A stretch of DNA of 43,927 bases from Rhodocyclaceae bacterium UBA2250 (GCA_002347285.1 DDXW01000070.1:1-43927), one strand, 5' to 3'; positions 1-9,029 are shown, counted from the first letter of the stretch. The notes: generated from the sequence alone by a model not told the origin. A program made the numbers and translations.

Positions 1-21
1 GATTAACGTTGGGACACTAGT

Positions 22-51
22 GAACATTTATAATGTTTATTTTTAATGTTC
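22..51. promoter_or_regulatory. AT-rich inverted repeats with a -10-like box upstream of PBP1A
   Basis: The first 90 bases are clearly AT-rich compared with the rest. They hold a perfect TATAAT at 29-34 inside AACATT-TAT-AATGTT. A third AATGTT half-site follows at about 45-50, so the outer GAACATT/AATGTTC arms also pair. No good -35 box stands at normal spacing. This could be the mrcA promoter with an overlapping operator, or part of a divergent promoter for a gene beyond the left edge. The repeat is visible; the function is inferred. Confidence 0.35.
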
Positions 52-90
52 GGGCAACGATAAATAACTTGCCTCACTTTTCAGAACATC

Positions 91-2499
91 ATGCTCCGTT
101 GGTTCCTGCTTCCGATCAGCCTCATTGCGGCCGCCTCGATTGCTGCCCTTGCGCTGTTGGGGATGATCCTGATCCTCGCCTATCCGCGCCTGCCGCCCCT
201 CGATGTGCTGACCGATTATCGTCCAAAAATTCCCTTGCGTGTCTATACTGCCGATGGTTACCTGATTGGCGAGTTCGGCGAGGAGAGACGCCATTTCGTG
301 CGGATCGAAGAAGTGCCCGAGGCAATGAAGCAGGCGATTCTGGCCGCCGAGGACGAGCGCTTCTACCAACACCCGGGCATCGACACCATGGGCATCGCCC
401 GTGCGGCCTATGCGAACTTTGTCGGCGGGGGCAAACGCCAGGGGGCATCGACCATCACGATGCAGGTAGCGCGCAATTTCTTCCTGTCTTCCGAAAAGAC
501 CCTGATCCGCAAGCTTTATGAAGTTCTGCTCGCCTTCAAGATCGAGAGCAGCCTGTCGAAGGACGAGATTCTGCAGATCTATGTGAATCAGATCTACCTC
601 GGCCAGCGCGCCTACGGTTTTGCCGCCGCCGCACTCATTTACTTCGGCAAGGACATCAAGCATCTCAGCACCGCCGAAATGGCCATGCTTGCAGGTCTGC
701 CCAAGGCGCCTTCGACCTACAACCCGGTCGCCAATCCCAAACGCGCCCAGCTGCGCCAGCAGTATGTGTTGCGGCGCATGCTGCAACTCGGCTTCATCGA
801 TGAGCAACAGCATTCCGAAGCTCTCAAGCAACCGCTCCAGATTCGGCGCCAGATCGACAATTACTCGCTCAAGGCGGATCACGCCGCCGAGATGGCCAGA
901 CAGATCGCGGTCGAGGCGTTCCCCGACGACGCATATGCAAGCGGGATCAAGGTCATCACGACCCTGACGCGCAAGGAGCAGGAGGCCGCTCAGCGCGGTC
1001 TGCGCCAGGCCGTGCTGGCCTACGACCGGCGCCACGGCTATCGCGGGGCGGAAGCTTATGTGGACATGAAAGGCATCGGCACGGACGACGACGAGCAGAT
1101 CGAAGAGCTGCTCAACGATTACGAGGACGCCGAAGATCTGCGAATCGCCCTGGCTCTCGAGGCGAATCCGAATAAGCTGCGCGCCTATCTGCCCGGCGGC
1201 GAAATCGTCACGGTCGATGGTCCCGGCCTCAAGTTCGCCCAGCGCATGCTCGACGACAAGGCGCCGGCCAACAAACGACTGCGCCGCGGCGCGATCATCC
1301 GCCTGAGCCAGGACGACAAGGGCCGCTGGCAGATCACGCAATGGCCCGACGTGGAAGCCGCCTTCGTCGCCGCGAATCCGCATGACGGGGCAGTGCGGGC
1401 GCTGGTCGGCGGCTTCGATTTTTCCCGCAACAAGTTCAATCACGTCACGCAGGCATGGCGACAGCCCGGCTCGAGCATGAAGCCTTTCGTCTATTCCGCA
1501 GCGCTCGAGAAAGGGTTCACGCCATTGTCCGTGCTTCCTGACGAACCGCTGTCGATCTCCGCCGAGGAAACAGGCAGCCAGGCATGGGAACCCAAGAATT
1601 ACGACGGCAAATACGAAGGCCCGATGACGCTGCGCACCGCCCTGACCAAATCGAAAAACATGGTGTCGATCCGGCTGGTCCGCGCGATCGATCCGCGCTA
1701 TGCGCAGGACTACGCCACCCGTTTCGGCTTCGATGCGGACAAGAACCCTCCTTATCTGACCTTGGCGCTGGGCGCAGGCAGCGTCACGCCATGGCAGCAT
1801 CTGGCGGCCTATGCGGTCTTCGCCAACGGCGGATACAAGATCGCCCCCTACCTCGTCAAGCAGATTCTGGATGCCAAGAACAACGTGCTCGCCGAAACCC
1901 GCCCCGTGCTCGCCGGCGACGAGTCTCTGCGCATCATCGATGCGCGCAACGCCTGGGTGATGGACAGCATGATGAAGGATGTGGTGCGGCGCGGTACGGC
2001 GGCACGGGCGGGGCAGACCCTCAAGCGAACCGACCTGGCCGGAAAAACCGGCACCACCAACGACTATGTGGATGCCTGGTTCTGCGGTTACCAGCCGACC
2101 CTGGTGGGCATCGCCTGGATCGGCTTCGACCAGCCGAAGCGTCTTGGCAACGGCGAGACGGGCGGTTCGGCGGCATTGCCGATCTGGACCTCGTTCATGG
2201 AAACGGCTCTCAAGGATGTGCCCGAAATGCATCGCGACATGCCTGATGGCCTATTGCGTGTCGAGGGACGCGACCCGGCAACCGGGGGGGCGATCCACGA
2301 CTATGTGTTCCGTGAATCCGTGCCGGAATCGCCCAGCATCTGGGAGTCGCTGCTGCCGGATTTCCTGCGCCCGGACAGCAAACCCGTCGCGCCGGTGCAG
2401 GATGCGCAGATCAAATCGGTCGCGCCGGAGCGGCGCGTTGCAATGCCCGCCGGGCCGGCTACCAGTCCAGCCGCAGGGGAGCGCCCGCCTGCGCGCTGA
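91..2499 (+). CDS. mrcA: Penicillin-binding protein 1A (bifunctional transglycosylase/transpeptidase)
   Basis: Class A PBP of 802 residues, anchored in the inner membrane, which polymerises lipid II glycan strands and crosslinks their peptides. A single N-terminal membrane segment spans about residues 8-30. The GT51 transglycosylase domain follows, with the EDERFYQH motif (Glu87) and the later GASTITMQVARN motif. The transpeptidase domain carries SSMK (Ser461 and Lys464), TKSKN and KTGTTN (Lys652). Length matches PBP1A. The ATG at 91 directly precedes the membrane helix and is the natural start, although no strong Shine-Dalgarno sequence is visible. The 3' end overlaps cyaY on the other strand by 41 bases. 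In related bacteria pilMNOPQ often lies divergent upstream, outside this window. Confidence 0.96.
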   Translation: MLRWFLLPISLIAAASIAALALLGMILILAYPRLPPLDVLTDYRPKIPLRVYTADGYLIGEFGEERRHFVRIEEVPEAMKQAILAAEDERFYQHPGIDTMGIARAAYANFVGGGKRQGASTITMQVARNFFLSSEKTLIRKLYEVLLAFKIESSLSKDEILQIYVNQIYLGQRAYGFAAAALIYFGKDIKHLSTAEMAMLAGLPKAPSTYNPVANPKRAQLRQQYVLRRMLQLGFIDEQQHSEALKQPLQIRRQIDNYSLKADHAAEMARQIAVEAFPDDAYASGIKVITTLTRKEQEAAQRGLRQAVLAYDRRHGYRGAEAYVDMKGIGTDDDEQIEELLNDYEDAEDLRIALALEANPNKLRAYLPGGEIVTVDGPGLKFAQRMLDDKAPANKRLRRGAIIRLSQDDKGRWQITQWPDVEAAFVAANPHDGAVRALVGGFDFSRNKFNHVTQAWRQPGSSMKPFVYSAALEKGFTPLSVLPDEPLSISAEETGSQAWEPKNYDGKYEGPMTLRTALTKSKNMVSIRLVRAIDPRYAQDYATRFGFDADKNPPYLTLALGAGSVTPWQHLAAYAVFANGGYKIAPYLVKQILDAKNNVLAETRPVLAGDESLRIIDARNAWVMDSMMKDVVRRGTAARAGQTLKRTDLAGKTGTTNDYVDAWFCGYQPTLVGIAWIGFDQPKRLGNGETGGSAALPIWTSFMETALKDVPEMHRDMPDGLLRVEGRDPATGGAIHDYVFRESVPESPSIWESLLPDFLRPDSKPVAPVQDAQIKSVAPERRVAMPAGPATSPAAGERPPAR

Positions 2500-2800
2500 A
2501 GCAGTCGGAGAGCACAGCCGCCAGAGCGCGTCCCTCCCGCGTGTCGACCCACGCCCCACCCATGGCGGCGGGTGGCTTGAAGTGGAACCCGCCGGATCGA
2601 GCGGCCACCCAGATTTCTCGCGCCGCGTTGTGGCGATTGACGATGATCTTGCTGCCGTCGGCAAAGGCGGCCTCGATGATGCCGCCGGGCTTCAACTCGA
2701 AATCCCAGTCGGCTTCCTCATCGGCGAGCGTCTTTTCCAGTGCCGCCTCCAGTCGCGCCAGTTCGGCATCCGCCAGCGCCAGGAACTCCCGTTCTTCCAC
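2459..2800 (-). CDS. cyaY: Frataxin-like iron-sulfur cluster assembly protein CyaY
   Basis: Small acidic cytoplasmic protein of the frataxin family, which binds iron and modulates IscS activity in Fe-S cluster assembly. Family features include the acidic first helix, the GSKIIVNRH strand and the GGFHFK and W-D strands in the usual order. I chose the GTG at 2800 (113 residues, beginning MEEREF). GGAGG lies four bases upstream of it, and the family normally starts just before this EF helix. The in-frame ATG at 2830 would add ten atypical residues and overlap lptM. The gene is divergent from lptM, and its 3' end overlaps the end of mrcA by 41 bases. Confidence 0.9.
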   Translation of the reverse strand: MEEREFLALADAELARLEAALEKTLADEEADWDFELKPGGIIEAAFADGSKIIVNRHNAAREIWVAARSGGFHFKPPAAMGGAWVDTREGRALAAVLSDCFSAQAGAPLRLDW

Positions 2801-2828
2801 ATTGCCTCCGTGATGTAACATCGTCGCC

Positions 2829-3023
2829 ATGGATAACCATTACTTCATGTTCGCCCGTGCCTGGCTGCTCGTCGCCGGAGCAATGGCGCTTGCGGCCTGC
2901 GGCAACAAGGGTCCGCTGACCCTGCCGCCGGCGGGAGGCGCGGCAACCGTCAAGTCATCCCCAGCCAGCCAGCCGGCGAAGCCTGCCGATCATAGCAGCG
3001 CTCCGGCGACAAAAGACCAATGA
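2829..3023 (+). CDS. lptM: Small lipoprotein LptM (YifL-like)
   Basis: Peptide of 64 residues with a lipoprotein signal ending in the lipobox LAAC, followed by GNKGPLTLPP, the hallmark of the LptM/YifL family. In E. coli LptM associates with the LptDE translocon and assists LptD maturation; the rest of this protein is a proline/alanine-rich tail. The start could also be the ATG at 2847, which removes six polar residues before the signal. Its TGA overlaps the lysA ATG as ATGA, so the two are translationally coupled. The lptM-lysA pairing next to cyaY is common in proteobacteria. Confidence 0.88.
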   Translation: MDNHYFMFARAWLLVAGAMALAACGNKGPLTLPPAGGAATVKSSPASQPAKPADHSSAPATKDQ

Positions 3024-4270
3024 GCCTGATCAACGATCCAGCGACCGCGGCGCGCGTCGAGGGAGCGGCCTTGTCCGCCATCGCCGCACGTTACGGCACG
3101 CCTTGCTACGTGTACTCCCATGCCGCACTGACGGCCGCCTATGCTGCGTACAGCAAGGCCCTGGCAGGCTTGCCGGCACGCATCTGCTACGCCGTCAAGG
3201 CCAACTCGAACCTCTCGATCCTCCGCCTGTTCGCTCGGCTCGGCGCCGGCTTCGATATCGTTTCGGGCGGCGAGCTGGCTCGGGTCCTCGCCGCCGGCGG
3301 CGACCCCGGCAAGGTCGTGTTTTCCGGCGTCGGCAAGTCGCGGGCCGAAATGCGGCAGGCGCTGGAAGCCGGCATTTACTGCTTCAACGTCGAATCGGCC
3401 AGCGAACTCGACCACCTGAATGCGGTTGCCGGCGAGTTGTCCCAGCGCGCGCCGATCGCCTTGCGCGTCAATCCGAACGTCGATCCGAAGACCCATCCCT
3501 ACATCTCCACGGGACTGAAGAGCGCCAAGTTCGGCGTCGCCTTCGATACCGCGACCACGCTCTACCGCCGCGCGCGCGATCTGCCCAACCTGCAGATCCG
3601 CGGCATCGCCTGCCACATCGGCTCCCAGCTGCTCGATCCGCAGCCCGCCGCCGATGCGGCCGCCAAGGTGCTCGCGCTGGTCGATGCGCTCGCCGCCGAC
3701 GGCATCCGCTTCGAGCATATCGATCTCGGCGGCGGCATGGGCATCCGCTACCGCGACGAGGACGTGCTTGCCGTCGAGGACTATCTCGCGCCGACGCTGG
3801 CGCGCCTCGCCGGCCGGCCGGAAATGCTGCTGGTGGAACCCGGCCGCTCGCTGGTCGGCAACGCCGGATTGCTGCTGACGCGCGTCGAAGTGCTCAAGCA
3901 CGGCGAGGAGAAGAACTTCGCCGTCGTCGATGCGGCCATGAACGACCTGGCGCGGCCGGCCCTCTACGATGCCTGGCACGAGATCGTGAAAGTCGGCGCC
4001 GGCGAGGCGGCGGCAGTGCCGCAGAAGTACGAAATCGTCGGCCCGATCTGCGAATCCGGTGATTTTCTCGGTCATGACCGCACCTTGGCGCTCGCCGAGG
4101 GCGACCTGCTCGCGATTCTCTCCGCCGGCGCCTACGGCATGGCGATGAGCTCGAACTACAACACCAGGCCGCGTGCCGCCGAAGTCATGGTGGAGGGGAG
4201 TCAGGTCCACCTGATCCGCCGCCGGGAAACCGTCGCCGAGTTGCTGGCGCTCGAACAGCCACTGCCCTGA
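3020..4270 (+). CDS. lysA: Diaminopimelate decarboxylase
   Basis: PLP-dependent fold-III decarboxylase of 416 residues that converts meso-diaminopimelate to L-lysine, the last step of lysine synthesis. The PLP lysine is in YAVKANSN (Lys60). Other family motifs in order are HIGSQ, the glycine-rich GGGMGI phosphate site, EPGRS and the catalytic CESGD. Length is typical. The ATG overlaps the lptM stop by four bases. dapF, which makes the substrate, lies separately at 25.5 kb. A convergent gene begins 21 bases downstream; I see no convincing terminator in the gap. Confidence 0.97.
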   Translation: MSLINDPATAARVEGAALSAIAARYGTPCYVYSHAALTAAYAAYSKALAGLPARICYAVKANSNLSILRLFARLGAGFDIVSGGELARVLAAGGDPGKVVFSGVGKSRAEMRQALEAGIYCFNVESASELDHLNAVAGELSQRAPIALRVNPNVDPKTHPYISTGLKSAKFGVAFDTATTLYRRARDLPNLQIRGIACHIGSQLLDPQPAADAAAKVLALVDALAADGIRFEHIDLGGGMGIRYRDEDVLAVEDYLAPTLARLAGRPEMLLVEPGRSLVGNAGLLLTRVEVLKHGEEKNFAVVDAAMNDLARPALYDAWHEIVKVGAGEAAAVPQKYEIVGPICESGDFLGHDRTLALAEGDLLAILSAGAYGMAMSSNYNTRPRAAEVMVEGSQVHLIRRRETVAELLALEQPLP

Positions 4271-4291
4271 ACCCGTCGCGGCAGCGGCGGA

Positions 4292-6580
4292 TCAGTTGCA
4301 GGCGCCGCGCACCTCGGTCAGGTCGGTAAAGCCCTGCAGCGCCTTTTCGATGCCGTCCTGCTTGAGGGTGCGCATGCCCTGCGCGACGGCGATGCGGTGG
4401 TATTCCGAGGCGGGCGACTTGTGGACGACCAGTTCGCGGATCTCCGGCGTGGCCTCCATGAGCTCGAACAACGCGATGCGCCCGCGGTAACCGTCCATCC
4501 CGCACTGCTCGCAGCCCTTCGCGTGCCACAGGCACAGGTCGGCGCCGTTCGTCAGCCGGCGCTTCCAGTCCCGGACGATCTGGTCGCGCTCCGCCATGGA
4601 CGGGGCGCGCTTCTGCGCCGAGAAATGGTACTCGGTCGCGAGATTGTCGATCTCCTCGCTGCACAAGCGGTACTTTTCGGCGCAATTCTGACAGAGGCTG
4701 CGCGTCAGGCGCTGCGCGAGGATGAAGATCAGCGCATCGCCGAGGTTGAACGGATCGACCTCCAGATCGAGCAGACGGGCCGCCGTTTCCGAGGCCGAGT
4801 TGGTATGCAGGGTCGACAGCACCACGTGGCCGGTCATCGAGGCCTCGAGAGCGATCTTCGCGGTCTCCTGGTCGCGCATCTCGCCGATCATGATCACGTC
4901 CGGATCGGCGCGCAGGAAGGAGCGCAGCGCGGTGGCGAATGTCCAGCCGATCTTCGGGTTGACCTGCACCTGGCAGATCTTCTTCTGCACGATCTCGATC
5001 GGATCCTCGGCGGTCCAGATCTTCTTGTCGGGCGTGTTGAGCTGGCGCAGCGCCGAATGCAGCGTCGTCGTCTTGCCGCTGCCGGTGGGGCCGCAGACCA
5101 GGATCAGGCCATACGGCCGGTGGATCAGGCGCTTGAACACGCCGAGGTCGCGCTCGCACATCTTGAGCGCCTCGATCGGCAGCGGATCGCCCGCGTGCAG
5201 CAAACGAATGGTGACGTTCTCGATGCCGCGCGACGTCGGGATCGTGGCGACGCGCAGATCCATGCGCTCCCGGCCGGGCCGCATGAACGAGATCTTGCCG
5301 TCCTGCGCGATGCGGCGCTCGGAAATGTCGAGGTTCGACATGATCTTGATGCGCGAGACGACCGCCCGGTGATAGCTGGCGGAATACTGCGAGTACTCCT
5401 CCATGCGGCCGTCGCGCCGGAAGCGGATGTAGGCCAGAGGATCGCCGTAGAAGCTTTCGATGTGGATGTCCGACGCGCCGACCTCGGCCGCATCGGAAAT
5501 GATCTTGTTCACGAGGCCGACGATCGATGCGTCGTCCTGGGAAACCGCGCCGAGCGCGTCGTCGGCCTCCTCGCTGACCAGTTCGACGACCGGCGCCTCG
5601 CCCAAGGCCTTGCGCGCCAGATTGCGGAACTCCTCCTTGCCCTGCTGCACGGAGCGCACCTGTCCGTACTCCTGCAGCTTTTCGCTGATCTGGCTCGCTG
5701 GCGCCATGACCAGTTCGACCTTCTGCTTGGTCAGGAAGGTAAAGTACTCGCGCTGGTCGAAGCCGAACGGATTCTCGACGGTGAGGAACAGGGTGCCGTC
5801 CAGCACCGCCAGCGGGATGGCCCGCAGGCTCTTGGCCACCTCCTGGGAAATCAGGCGCATGGTGTCCGCTTCGATGTGGAAGCGCTGCAGGTTCACCATG
5901 ATGACGCCGTACTGGAGGCAGAGGGCGCGCGTCACGATCTCCTCGCTGACGAGCCCCATCTTCATCAGGATCTTGCCGATCGGCTCGCGCTTCTTGCCAT
6001 GCTCGGGCCCGGTCTGCCGCTTGATCGCCGTCTCGACATCCTCGTCGGCCAACGCCGTGTATTGCTTGACGATTTCGATGATCAGCCGCCGATCCCGCTC
6101 CGGAACGCGCTCGCCGGCCGCGCGCTGCTTCTGGATGAATACCAGTTCGTCGAGGCTGGTCAGCTCCGGCCAGCACTGCTTGCCGGTGGGAGGGGGCGCC
6201 GCCGCATCGTCCGCGGCTGCGGGAGATGGCACGGCAGAGTCCGTCTCTTCCCTTTGTGCCGGCTGCGCCGCGGGCAAGGGCTCAAGCGGCTTGAACTCGA
6301 CAACCCCGCCCGCATCGGCTGCGGCCGATGGCTGCTGCTCCGCCGCTGGCGCGGATGGGCCGGCAACCTGACTGTCGCCAGCCTTGCCGGCGTCGAACGG
6401 ATCGAACTGGTGGGTAGTGAATTGGGGATAGAGCTTGTCGTGATGATTCTTGAGCGCGAACAGCTCCGTCATCACGTCGTAAGTGAAGCCCAGCCGGTCC
6501 GGCTGATCGGAGAAAACCAGTTCGTCGAGGAGCCTGACGCAATTGGAAGTCCCCCACAGGGCATCCAACTCCTTCGACAC
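4292..6580 (-). CDS. GspE/PilB-type secretion ATPase with MshEN-like domain
   Basis: Hexameric ATPase of the type II secretion/type IV pilus family. From the GTG at 6580 it has 762 residues. A proline/alanine-rich linker leads to an MshEN-like region (REPIG...GLVSEE), a fold that binds c-di-GMP in MshE. The catalytic core has Walker A GPTGSGKTTT, Walker B DVIMIGEMRD, a histidine box and a CQNC/CEQC zinc site. No pilin, GspF or secretin gene is adjacent, so the machine it powers is unknown. The coding pattern continues upstream for about 35 codons beyond the GTG; see the finding on its start. The true start is probably near 6692. Confidence 0.88.
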   Translation of the reverse strand: MSKELDALWGTSNCVRLLDELVFSDQPDRLGFTYDVMTELFALKNHHDKLYPQFTTHQFDPFDAGKAGDSQVAGPSAPAAEQQPSAAADAGGVVEFKPLEPLPAAQPAQREETDSAVPSPAAADDAAAPPPTGKQCWPELTSLDELVFIQKQRAAGERVPERDRRLIIEIVKQYTALADEDVETAIKRQTGPEHGKKREPIGKILMKMGLVSEEIVTRALCLQYGVIMVNLQRFHIEADTMRLISQEVAKSLRAIPLAVLDGTLFLTVENPFGFDQREYFTFLTKQKVELVMAPASQISEKLQEYGQVRSVQQGKEEFRNLARKALGEAPVVELVSEEADDALGAVSQDDASIVGLVNKIISDAAEVGASDIHIESFYGDPLAYIRFRRDGRMEEYSQYSASYHRAVVSRIKIMSNLDISERRIAQDGKISFMRPGRERMDLRVATIPTSRGIENVTIRLLHAGDPLPIEALKMCERDLGVFKRLIHRPYGLILVCGPTGSGKTTTLHSALRQLNTPDKKIWTAEDPIEIVQKKICQVQVNPKIGWTFATALRSFLRADPDVIMIGEMRDQETAKIALEASMTGHVVLSTLHTNSASETAARLLDLEVDPFNLGDALIFILAQRLTRSLCQNCAEKYRLCSEEIDNLATEYHFSAQKRAPSMAERDQIVRDWKRRLTNGADLCLWHAKGCEQCGMDGYRGRIALFELMEATPEIRELVVHKSPASEYHRIAVAQGMRTLKQDGIEKALQGFTDLTEVRGACN

Positions 6581-6742
6581 GCGCTCGTGGCGGGTAACCA
6601 GATTGGCTGGAAAGCTCTGCGGGTTGCCCTGATACGCCTTGGCAAGTTTCGGATACTTGCCGGCCAGTTCTTCCTGTTTGATGATCCGTCATCCTCTCCG
6701 GCTGGGAAATGGCGCCGAGCCCATGGCTCGAAAGCCGCACCG

Positions 6743-6771
6743 AATATAGCACTCCTCCCTTGGCCGCTCAA
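6743..6771 (-). promoter_or_regulatory. Candidate sigma-70 promoter for the GspE/PilB-like ATPase
   Basis: Read on the minus strand, TTGAGC (6771-6766) and TATATT (6748-6743) are separated by exactly 17 bases. Transcription would begin near 6736, about 44 bases before the ATG at 6692. That supports a start upstream of the GTG at 6580. The boxes abut the 3' end of hslU. Confidence 0.45.
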
Positions 6772-6784
6772 TCCGCGGGCGGAT

Positions 6785-8119
6785 TCACAGCACGTAGCGG
6801 GACAGGTCCTCGCGCTGCGCCAGCTCCGCCAGCCGCATGTCGACGTAGGCGGCATCGATCGTCAGCTTGGTTGCCGCACCCGTCGATCCGGCGGCGAACG
6901 AAACCTCCTCGAGCAGCTTCTCCATCACGGTGTACAGCCGGCGCGCCCCGATGTTCTCGGTCTTCTCGTTCACCTCGAAGGCGATCTGCGCCAGCCGGCG
7001 GATGCCGTCGGGCGTGAAGGCGAGCGAGACGCTCTCGGTGCCGAGCAGCGCCTCGTACTGGCGTGTCAGGCAGGCGTCGGTCTGGGTCAGGATGCGCTCG
7101 AAATCGTCGACCGACAGCGAGTCGAGCTCGACGCGGATCGGGAAGCGCCCCTGCAGTTCGGGGATCAGGTCGGACGGACGGGCGAAGTGGAAGGCGCCGC
7201 TGGCGATGAACAGGATGTGGTCGGTCTTGATCATGCCGAACTTGGTGGACACGGTCGTGCCCTCGACCAGCGGCAAGAGGTCGCGCTGCACGCCCTGGCG
7301 CGACACGTCGGCGCCCTGCGTCTCGCTGCGCGAGGCGATCTTGTCCATCTCGTCGAGGAAGACGATGCCGTTCTGCTCGACGTTCTTCAGCGCCGCCGCC
7401 TTCACCTCCTCGTCGTTGATGAGGCGCGCGGCCTCCTCGTCCGCCAGGGCCTTCAGCGCGTCGGCGATGCGCATGCGCCGGCTCTTCCGCCGGCCGCCGC
7501 CGAGGTTCTGGAACATGCCCTGCAGCTGCTGCGTCAGGTCCTCCATGCCGGGCGGCGTGAGGATCTCGAGGCTAGCGGCGGGGGCGGCGACCTCGATGTC
7601 GATCTCCTTGTCGTCGAGCTCGCCTTCGCGCAGCTTCTTCCTGAACTTCTGGCGCGTGGCGCTCTCCTCCGGCGCCGCCTCGCCAGCGCCGAAATTCGTG
7701 CGGGCCGGCGGCAGCAGCACGTCGAGGATGCGGTCCTCGGCGGCATCGAGCGCGCGGTCGCGCACTGCCTTCATCGCCTGCTCGCGGGCGCTCTTGATCG
7801 CCGTCTCGGCGAGGTCGCGGATGATGGTGTCCACATCGCGGCCGACATAGCCTACTTCGGTAAACTTGGTCGCCTCGACCTTGATGAAGGGCGCGTTGGC
7901 GAGCCGCGCCAGCCGTCGCGCGATCTCCGTCTTGCCGACGCCGGTCGGGCCGATCATCAGGATGTTCTTCGGCGTGATCTCGGAGCGCAGCGGCTCGGCC
8001 ACCTGGGCGCGCCGCCAACGGTTGCGCAACGCGATGGCGACGGCACGCTTGGCGCGCGCCTGGCCGACGATGTGCTTGTCGAGTTCCGAGACGATCTCGG
8101 ACGGAGTCATTTGGGTCAT
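6785..8119 (-). CDS. hslU: ATP-dependent protease ATPase subunit HslU (ClpY)
   Basis: AAA+ unfoldase of 444 residues that feeds substrates to the HslV peptidase. Walker A is GPTGVGKT and Walker B is FLDEMDKI. The variable I-domain lies between them, and the conserved C-terminal tail that docks into HslV ends in LSRYVL. The ATG at 8119 is preceded by AAGGA. It sits 16 bases downstream of a PilZ gene that separates it from hslV, so all three are probably cotranscribed. Confidence 0.97.
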   Translation of the reverse strand: MTQMTPSEIVSELDKHIVGQARAKRAVAIALRNRWRRAQVAEPLRSEITPKNILMIGPTGVGKTEIARRLARLANAPFIKVEATKFTEVGYVGRDVDTIIRDLAETAIKSAREQAMKAVRDRALDAAEDRILDVLLPPARTNFGAGEAAPEESATRQKFRKKLREGELDDKEIDIEVAAPAASLEILTPPGMEDLTQQLQGMFQNLGGGRRKSRRMRIADALKALADEEAARLINDEEVKAAALKNVEQNGIVFLDEMDKIASRSETQGADVSRQGVQRDLLPLVEGTTVSTKFGMIKTDHILFIASGAFHFARPSDLIPELQGRFPIRVELDSLSVDDFERILTQTDACLTRQYEALLGTESVSLAFTPDGIRRLAQIAFEVNEKTENIGARRLYTVMEKLLEEVSFAAGSTGAATKLTIDAAYVDMRLAELAQREDLSRYVL

Positions 8120-8135
8120 GTGCTTTTCCTTCGGG

Positions 8136-9029
8136 TCACGCGCCGGCGCTTCTCGCCGCGGCCAGCTGCTGGCCGACGAACAGCCCGAGGATCAGGGTGT
8201 CCTCGGCCGACATTTCGCGGAACTGCACGCCATACGCGGTCGCCCCCTCCAGGGCGTCGGACTGGTTGGGGCGGACCGCGCGCACCAGGCCCCTGAGCTT
8301 CATGAGGTAGGCGCAGTCTGCGAGCATCAGCTTGAAGTTGAGGACGGCCTCGGCGCCCGCTTCGATGTTGGCCGCGCGCGACGCGAACGAGAGGCCGCCG
8401 GTGCTCAGGTCGGTGATGATGCCCGAGGTCTGCTCGCGGGCCGTTTCGACGGCGGTGATCAGGCGCACGCCCGCGCGCTCCGAGCGCCGCACCACGATGC
8501 CGGTGACCTCGGCCGGGTAGCTCAGGTGGATGTGCGGGAAGGGCTTGAGGGCGACGGCGAGGACCGCGCCGGGAAACGCCAGCACGTGCTTGCCCGAGAA
8601 CACCTTGGCGACGACCGACTCGCCCTCCTTGAGAAAGACGGCGCCCTGCTCGTCGGCGGGAACGGTGATGACGATCGACTTGCCCTTGAGATAGCCGATG
8701 AGGCGCGCCATGATGCGCGAGCCGTCCAGGCTGCGGTCGAGATGCACGGTGTCGCCGGGCCGCACCGCCGTGTCGCTCAGCGGAATGCGCACGCCTTTCG
8801 CCGGCTCGCCCGCGGCCGTTGTAGAGATCGTCTTGCCATGCGCGGCCAGCAGCTTGCCGATCTCGGCATCCACTTCGCGCACTGCGCCCCGCTTCAGCAG
8901 GCGCCCCTTGGCCTCGGCGTCGACGAGCGTCCCCTTGGCGAACAAGAGCGTGCCATCGGCATCGTAGACGTTCCAGTCGAGCGGCCGGTCGGCCAGCAAG
9001 TCGCTGCTCTTGATCGTGGTTCTCGCCAT
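8136..9029 (-). CDS. PilZ-domain protein, putative c-di-GMP receptor (YcgR-like)
   Basis: Soluble protein of 297 residues. The N-terminal half is a YcgR-type region, and the C-terminal half is a PilZ domain with both c-di-GMP ligand motifs: RRSER followed by DLSTGG. I chose the ATG at 9029 (MARTTIKSS); upstream codons in this frame are antisense-like shadow of hslV. The gene lies between hslV (26 bases upstream) and hslU (16 bases downstream). Binding of c-di-GMP is predicted from family motifs. A role in motility or surface behaviour is inference; nothing here ties it mechanistically to HslVU. Confidence 0.87.
   Translation of the reverse strand: MARTTIKSSDLLADRPLDWNVYDADGTLLFAKGTLVDAEAKGRLLKRGAVREVDAEIGKLLAAHGKTISTTAAGEPAKGVRIPLSDTAVRPGDTVHLDRSLDGSRIMARLIGYLKGKSIVITVPADEQGAVFLKEGESVVAKVFSGKHVLAFPGAVLAVALKPFPHIHLSYPAEVTGIVVRRSERAGVRLITAVETAREQTSGIITDLSTGGLSFASRAANIEAGAEAVLNFKLMLADCAYLMKLRGLVRAVRPNQSDALEGATAYGVQFREMSAEDTLILGLFVGQQLAAARSAGA

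Noticed and set aside
3238..3252. CTCGGCGCCGG in lysA resembling the dispersed repeat
   Set aside because: The similarity stops after about 11 bases and encodes the conserved RLGAGFD segment of LysA.
6770..6785. Hairpin AATCCG-CGGG-CGGATT at the end of hslU as a terminator
   Set aside because: It overlaps the stop codon and has no T-run in the transcript direction.
4397..8296. Very long plus-strand open frame across the GspE-like ATPase and hslU genes
   Set aside because: It is antisense to two well-supported genes, lacks any recognisable motif, and arises from GC-rich codon bias that removes stop codons in the complementary frame.
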